Shown here: in pieces, positions 53,977 to 61,200 of the stretch | Layout: each line of letters begins with the position of its first letter | How positions within the stretch are numbered: position 1 is the stretch's first letter | Assembly (NCBI GenBank): GCA_963663525.2 | Contig: CAXXHC010000001.1 | Coordinates: forward strand, 2,852,001-2,916,000 | Reading direction: 5' to 3' | From: G963663525 sp963663525 | Lineage (GTDB): Bacteria; Myxococcota_A; SURF-8; G963663525 | Length of the DNA: 64,000 nucleotides | Program-made: the position numbers and the translations under genes | The notes under the pieces: generated by a model | What the model was told of the DNA's origin: nothing | Seen by the model: only the letters and a program-made list of their open reading frames with translations | Database searches by the model: none

Positions 53977-53995
53977 CCACGTGCTCTGCACGTGG
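53977..53995. repeat. perfect 8-bp hairpin
   Basis: CCACGTGC-TCT-GCACGTGG, followed by TTGTTTACTT. Such subterminal hairpins mark IS200/IS605-type ends, but no TnpA gene is near. The surrounding 53963-54191 holds nothing else recognisable. Confidence 0.45.
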
Positions 53996-54191
53996 TTGTT
54001 TACTTTCCAGGAACTGAGATAATCGAGAGCGAAGCGATACATGAGAATCCCCAAAGAATGATAATATCATGGGTTATTATATATTTTATTATGTTCTTGT
54101 CAAGGGTATTTATAGTTCTATTCCTCGCTAAAAACACCTGTCATCCTTGAAAAACCTCCGAGTTCCCATTCAAATCCGTTGAAAACTCAAC

Positions 54192-54345
54192 GTGCTGTTG
54201 GTCAACGTCTTCTGGATAAAAGCGTCCGGTGGTCCGGACATGCCGTCTACTGACACCACGTCCGACCAACCCGGACTCGGATTCAACCTTGACCTGTTCA
54301 ACTCAACACTCCAAACGGTACAATTGTCCTGCCCGTGAGCTAGCC
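54192..54345 (+). repeat. junction repeat C, copy 5, long form
   Basis: Same 150-bp extension as 52284-52433 with scattered substitutions, ending near GTGAGCTAGCCGGG. Confidence 0.8.
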
Positions 54346-54488
54346 GGGAGTAGGACATTTCGTTAAATATCTGTCCGCGACCGATTGACTGATGGTTATA
54401 TTCGAAGGAAATTGTCAAACAGAGAGCATACCAATAACCGTCCGTGATTCAACAATAAACGAACTGTTCAAAGGTTTTTTGTTGGCTT

Positions 54489-54538
54489 TCATGAGGTTAT
54501 CACTATTTCCTCCCTGAAGTAAGTATCGAAGGCAGGCT
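54489..54538. repeat. dispersed repeat A, copy 3
   Basis: ATGAGGTTATCACTATTTCC ... TCGAAGGCAGGCT, ending at 54538 and fused directly to junction repeat C copy 6. Confidence 0.7.
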
Positions 54539-54581
54539 GACCACCGGACGCTTTTCTCCAGAAGGCATTGACGAACAGCAC
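54539..54581 (-). repeat. junction repeat C, copy 6, short form
   Basis: GACCACCGGACG through CAGCAC; the outer boundary is again at GTGCTGTT (complement), while the inner side is cut by repeat A. Confidence 0.8.
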
Positions 54582-55244
54582 GGGTGAAAATCCACTCCGA
54601 CATCGTGAAATCACTTCAATTTGCGGCGTCTCGCTACGATTTTCATGAATTTTCCAGGCTAAATTCAAGTTTTACAACCCAAACTAGGAATTCTCTCGTA
54701 TAAACAAAAAAAGAAGGTACTAATGTCCGGTTGTTGATTTTACTAAATCGGAAAAACGAAGAGAATACAATTGCATAAGGCAGATGACGAAGCGAATTGT
54801 CACTCTCTGCGGAGTTGGCGGTCCGGGAATTTTAGTCAATGCATGGCTCGCAATCTCGGAAATTACAAGATGCGATCTTTCACTTGCATGGATCAATTCC
54901 TGTACTTTGCGTTCGCCCAGTTGATCTATCGAAGTTTAGCAGCGTGTTAAAATGCCCGAAACCAAGAAAAACACGTCGAAAGTGGAACTCACAAACCATT
55001 CTCGAAAGCCGTTTTTTTTTCGTGGCGAAATCGAGAATGGTTTTGCAACAGCCTGTGAACCGGACAGTAAGTGATATTGGTAAACAAAACATAGATTTCT
55101 ATTGACTTGATTTGGCGTATTGCTTTTAATTCAGTACGACAATCCTTTATATAAATTATAGTATTTCCACTGCTGAAGAAAATTAGTGAGAAGCTTTGGA
55201 GAACGTGCGGCTTGGCTGGCTTAATCCCTTGGCAGGAGTTTCAA
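54582..55244. other. 660 bp upstream of the giant gene, no gene found
   Basis: AT-rich. Holds an 11-bp perfect inverted repeat, ACCATTCTCGA (54995-55005) and TCGAGAATGGT (55031-55041), followed by TTTGCAACAGCCTG, which resembles the IS end near 25321. No convincing promoter. GGCAGGAG lies 6 bp before the ATG at 55245. Confidence 0.45.
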
Positions 55245-58200
55245 ATGTCTCGAAGTCTAAAAATCCTCGTGCATGCAAGTCTTTCGATGTTGGTTTTGAT
55301 GCTGCTTCAAGCCTGTTCGGAAAGTTCGCAGCCATCGGATGGGTCTGACTCGGAAGCGACTCGCAAAAGTGTGGCAATTGCTATCAACAGTGTGCAGACC
55401 GAGAGTGCCGTAAGCCGGTTTACGCATGGGTTCGATGATTGCGAGTCGAATTTATTCGGACCGGGATGTTTGTCTGAAGTAGCCTGCGATAGCGGAAACG
55501 GAATCTGCGGATTCAACGAATCGGTCGTGCACGATTTTCCCGGTTTGGCATTGAACACGGCTGATGGGAATCAGGAAAAGGTTTCGGCAGCTTTTGACGG
55601 TCAGAACTACTTGGTGGTGTGGGAGGAAAGCGTAACGGCCGCAGACCACAACATCACCGCTTCCCTGTTTCGCCCGGACGGCGGGCTTGTCGAAATTTCG
55701 ACGGGTGTCTACACCATCTCGATATCGAGTGCTCCCTACATGCAACGCAATCCCTCGGTGGTTTATGACGGTTCAAATTATCTCGTCGTCTGGGAAGATG
55801 ACCGCACCGATTCGGGGCAGTATGACGTTTACGGAGCGCGTGTGTCTCCTACTGGCCTGCTTTTGGATACAGACGGCTTTGCCATCACCACTGCGACAAA
55901 CGACCAAATTACGCCGAAGGTCGCGTTCGACGGAACGAATTTTCTGGTGGTCTGGGAGGACGAACGCCGCCACGAGGCGGGCGATATTTTCGGGGCACGT
56001 GTGCGTTCTGACGGAGTGGTTGAGCCAGCGGACATTGACGGTATCGAAATCGCCGTCAGCGATTATACGGAAATGTCCCCATCTCTGGCTTTTGACGGAA
56101 CGAATTACTTAGTCGTCTGGCGTTATGGCGGAGGAAACATCTGGGGGGCGAGAGTCAGTCAGGCGGCAACCGTGCTCGACAACGGCGGTTTTTCCATCAT
56201 GAGTAGCGGAGCGATCCAGGTTGATCCAGCCGTGGCCTTTGACGGAACGAACTATCTGGTGGTGTGGAAGGACGAGCGTCGGCACTCTGCTGGAGATATC
56301 TACGGCTCAAGGGTGAGCACGGACGGCGCGGTTTTGGCTACGGACGTGGACGGGATCGAAATAGCCAAAACCGACTATACGGAAATGTCGCCGAGTATCA
56401 TCTTCGGTCGAACGAATTATCTGGTGACATGGCGTCGCGGTGGTGGCTCCATTCACGGCGCAATCGTAAATCCGCTCGACGGTTCGCTTTTAGACATTAC
56501 GGGCATGGCCATGAGCGAGGCTACCGAGGAGGGGTACCCCGCGATGGCCTATGGTGGTGGCCAGTATCTGGTGTTGTGGAGCGATAACCGCAATTCCGCA
56601 AGCAGCGGAATGGATATTTACGGGACACGTATTGGCACGAGTTGCTACGGAACCAGCGGAGACGGTCATTGTACGGACTGTGTGGAAGGCTACCGGGGCA
56701 TTGACTGCAAATTGGACTGCCCCTGCGTCCACGGGAAATGCAGTGCGGGTGAAGAAGTCGACTGCGATTGCGATGTCGGTTGGACGGGAGATCTGTGTGA
56801 CGTCTGCGATGCGACCCATTTCGGAGAAGACTGTGCGAATGAAGTGACCTGCGATTCTGAACATGGCGTCTGCGGTTTCAATGACTCGCTCGTCGTCGAT
56901 CCGGACGGCCGGGCCGTCAACGTATACAACGTTTCCCAGGAAGCGCCGTCAATCGCTTCCGATGGGACCAACTATCTGGTGGTTTGGGAGGATGAGACCA
57001 CGGCGGACGACCACAATATTTATGGCTCTTTGATGCGACCGGATGGTGGGCTTGTCGAGATATCGACCGGTGTCTACAGAATCTTGATATCGACTGCCGC
57101 TTACATGCAGCGCAATCCCTCGGTGTCCTTTGACGGAGAGAATTATCTTGTGGTGTGGGAGGACGATCGTTTCGATTCCGGGCAGTATGATGTTTACGGG
57201 GCACGAGTATCCACCTCGGGACTCGTCCTGGATGCGGCAGGAATCGCCATCAGCACGGCGATCAACAACCAAATTACCCCGAAGGTCGCATTTGACGGAT
57301 CCAATTGTCTGGTGGTTTGGAAGGATGAACGACGTCATGAAGCTGGTGATATCTATGGCGCGCGTATCAGTCCTGCAGGCGCGGTACATGCCGACGATAC
57401 AGACGGAATCGAGATTGCCCTGACCGACTATACGGAAATGTCCCCTGATCTCGCCTTTGACGGAACGAATTACCTAGTCGTCTGGCACTATGGCGGCGGC
57501 AACATTTGGGGGACGAGAGTCAGCCCTGCGGCAACGGTACTTGACGATGGCGGGTTTGCGATTATGAGCAGTGCGGCGGTCCATGTTGATCCAGCCGTGG
57601 CTTTTGACGGATCGAATTACCTGGTGGTGTGGAAGGACGAGCGCAATCATGCGGCTGGTGACATTTATGGCGCGCGTGTGAGTCCATCCGGTGCCGTATT
57701 TGTGGAAGATACTACCGGGATCGAGATCGCCAGGACGGATTTCACAGAAGTTTCGCCGCAAATCGTTTTCGGTCGCACGCACTATCTGATTAGTTGGCGT
57801 CTCGGTGCCGGTAACATTCACGGCGTGTTTTTCGATCCGGCCGGTGATATGGGGATGAACGGAGAAGGCTTCGTTATCAGTGCGGCTGACGATATTCAGG
57901 ACAATCCGGCGATCGCCTATGGCGACAGTCAGTATCTTGTGGTCTGGGAAGACACTCGCAACGGAAACCCTGATGTTTACGGTTCCCGGATCGTTACCAG
58001 TTGTTCGGGTCTAAACGGACACGGGTACTGCACAAGCTGCCTGGAAGACGGATTCGGAGCAGATTGCATTGCCTGCCCCTGCTTGCACGGTACTTGCAAC
58101 CCTGGGGATGCCGTGGAATGTAACTGCGATGCTGGATGGGGAGGACTTCTATGCGATCGCTGCGATACCACTCATTATGGTTCGAACTGCTCATCTGAAG

Positions 58201-61200
58201 TAAGTTGTGACAGCGAACACGGGAATTGTGATTATTATGATTCCGTTGTGAGCGATTCGTCCGGGTTGGCCATCAATGCGGCTGTCCGTTCACAAGAAAA
58301 GCCTTCGGGCGCTTTCGACGGAGAGAACTACCTCGTGGTGTGGGAGGATGAAAGCTCGGCAGGAGACCATAATATTTTAGGCTCTTTTGTAACGCCCGAT
58401 GGCGAGTTGATGGAACTTTCCACAGGCGTTTACACCATTGAAATATCAAACGCCCCATATGCCCAGCGCAATCCTTCTGTGACTTTCGATGGCTTGAATT
58501 TCCTGGTGGTATGGGAGGATGAGCGCTCCGGCGAAGGTGAGTACGACATTTTCGGGGCGCGTGTGTCTACCGGAGGCCAGGTATTGGATCCTGACGGGAT
58601 CTCCATTTGCGAGGCGGCCAATCACCAGCGTACGCCGCAAGTTGCCTCGGATGGTACGAATTTCCTCGTGATTTGGGAGGATGAACGCCGACACACGGCA
58701 GGCGATATTATCGGCGCCCGTGTAAATGTTGCCGGTCAGGTACTGACTGAAGATGTGACCGGTATTGATATAGCCAAAACGGATTATACCGAGGCATCAC
58801 CCAGCCTAGCTTTTGACGGAGACAATTACTTGGTGGCGTATCGGCGCGGTGGTGGTGACATTTTCGGTGTTCGTGTGACTACGAATGGTGCCATTTTAGA
58901 CATCGGCGGCTTTCCGATCAGTACGCACGCCCAAGTACAGGATTTTCCAGCAGTTGCATTCGACGGCTCGAAATATCTGGTAGCCTGGAAGGATGAACGG
59001 AACCACGCAGCCGGTGACATCTATGGGGCACGGGTAGGAACGAATGGTGAGGTGCCGGTGGCTGATGCTGACGGGATCGAGATCGCAAAGACAGAATATA
59101 CGGAACGATCTCCAAGTCTTGCGTTCAATGGAACTCATTTTCTGGTAGGGTGGCGGTACGGTGGCGGTCACATTCGTGCATCTTTTGTCAATCCGGCAAA
59201 CGGAGAAGTTGTCGACGGAGACGCGATTGAAATCTGCGCAAACATGGATGTTCAGGATGCACCTTATGTGATTGCTGGCAACAGTCAGATGATGGTTGTA
59301 TGGGAAGATAATCGCAATGCCGATTTAGATGTTTATGCAACCCGTATCGAGATGGGTTGCCATGGACTCACCGGCGATGGTCATTGCACTCACTGCGACG
59401 ATGGTTATTTCGGACCGAATTGCGGACCCTGCCCCTGCGATCACGGCGTTTGTGTCGGCGGGCGTGATATGGTCTGCGACTGTGTTGACAATTGGACCGG
59501 CGAGATGTGCGACCGTTGTGATAGTGGTTGGGCGGGAGAGCTTTGCGATGTCTGCGATGCGACCCACTTCGGTTCGGACTGTGCTTCGGAAGTGAGCTGT
59601 GATAGCGAGCACGGGATCTGCGATTTCTCGGAATCTGTCGTGCTCGACCTTCCATCGCTGGCTATCAACGTGGCGAACGCTTCTCAACAGAAACCGGCGA
59701 CAGCCTTTGACGGCGAAAATTTTCTGATGGTTTGGGAGGAAGAAAGCGCAGCGGATGACCATGATATTGTCGGCTCCCTGATACGCCCGGATGGCGAACT
59801 TGTGGAAATCTCACCCGGAATCTACTCGATTGAAATCTCCAGCGCCGCTTCCATGCAGCGCAATCCCGCTGTGGCCTTTGACGGTGCGAATTATTTGGTG
59901 GTCTGGGAGGATGATCGGAACGAATCCGAACAGTTTGACATTTACGCTACGCGTGTGTCGACCTCCGGTCAGGTGTTGGATGCTGGCGGAGTCGCCGTGT
60001 GTGAGGCCGACCAGAACCAGTTAACCCCTCAGCTATCCTTCGACGGCATGAACTACTTAGTGGTTTGGGAGGATGAACGGCGTCATGCAGCCGGGGATAT
60101 TTTCGGTGCGCGTGTGAGTACGGACGGCGGAGTGCATGCGGAGGATGCAAACGGTATTGAGATCGCATTGACGGATTTTACGGAAATGAATCCCGATCTG
60201 GCCTTTGACGGAACGAATTACCTGGTCGTATGGCGGCGTGGAAATGCGGTCATCTACGGTGCGCGGGTGAGTCCGGCCGCCGTTGTTCTGGATGCCGAAG
60301 GCTTCCGGATTGGAAGCGAGGGCTTCGTGCAGGATCATCCGGCAATCGCCTTCGATGGTATGAATTTTCTGGTGGTGTGGCAGGACGAACGCCATCACGC
60401 GGCCGGAGACATATATGGTACGCGGGTGAACCCCGATGGATTTGTATTGGCCGAAGATGGAGACGGCATAGAGATCGCAAGGACGGATTACACGGAGGTG
60501 TTGCCGAGTATCGTATTTGGCCATTCGCAATATCTGATAGCTTGGCATCGCGGCGCCGGTGATATACACGGTGCGATTTTCGATCCGGTTCAGGGTGCCG
60601 TGAAAGACAGCGAGGGGATCGCCATTTGTATGTTTGCCGATATCCAGGACTATCCCGCCGTAGCCTACGGCGGCGGCCGCTATTTAGTAGCTTGGGAGGA
60701 CGATCGAAACGGTCAACGGGATATTTATGCAGGTCGGGTCGCCTTGAGTTGCTCCGGTCAAAACGGAGACGGCTTTTGCTCGAATTGTGTCGACGATTAT
60801 TTCGGCTTGAACTGCGATGAACGCTGTCCCTGTCTGTATGGTACATGTATGAATGGTATCGGCGAGCAGGCAGCTTGTATGTGCGATCCGGGGTGGACCG
60901 GTCTTCACTGCAATAACCCGACCATAGAGGCCGGATCCCAGCATAACTGCGCAGTGAAAGCGGACGGCCATCCGGCTTGCTGGGGAAACAACCGCTATGC
61001 ACAATCGGAACCGGCGTATGATGATGTCGTATTCGGCCTTAGTGCCGGAGCCTATCATAGTTGCGCAGTCCGACAGGACGGCGGCATGGATTGCTGGGGC
61101 TGTGAAAACTACCCCAATATCGATCTGGGCCAGTGTTCGGCCTCGTCTGACAGCTTCATCAGTATCAGCGCGGGCCGCAGCCATACCTGTGGTATAACTA

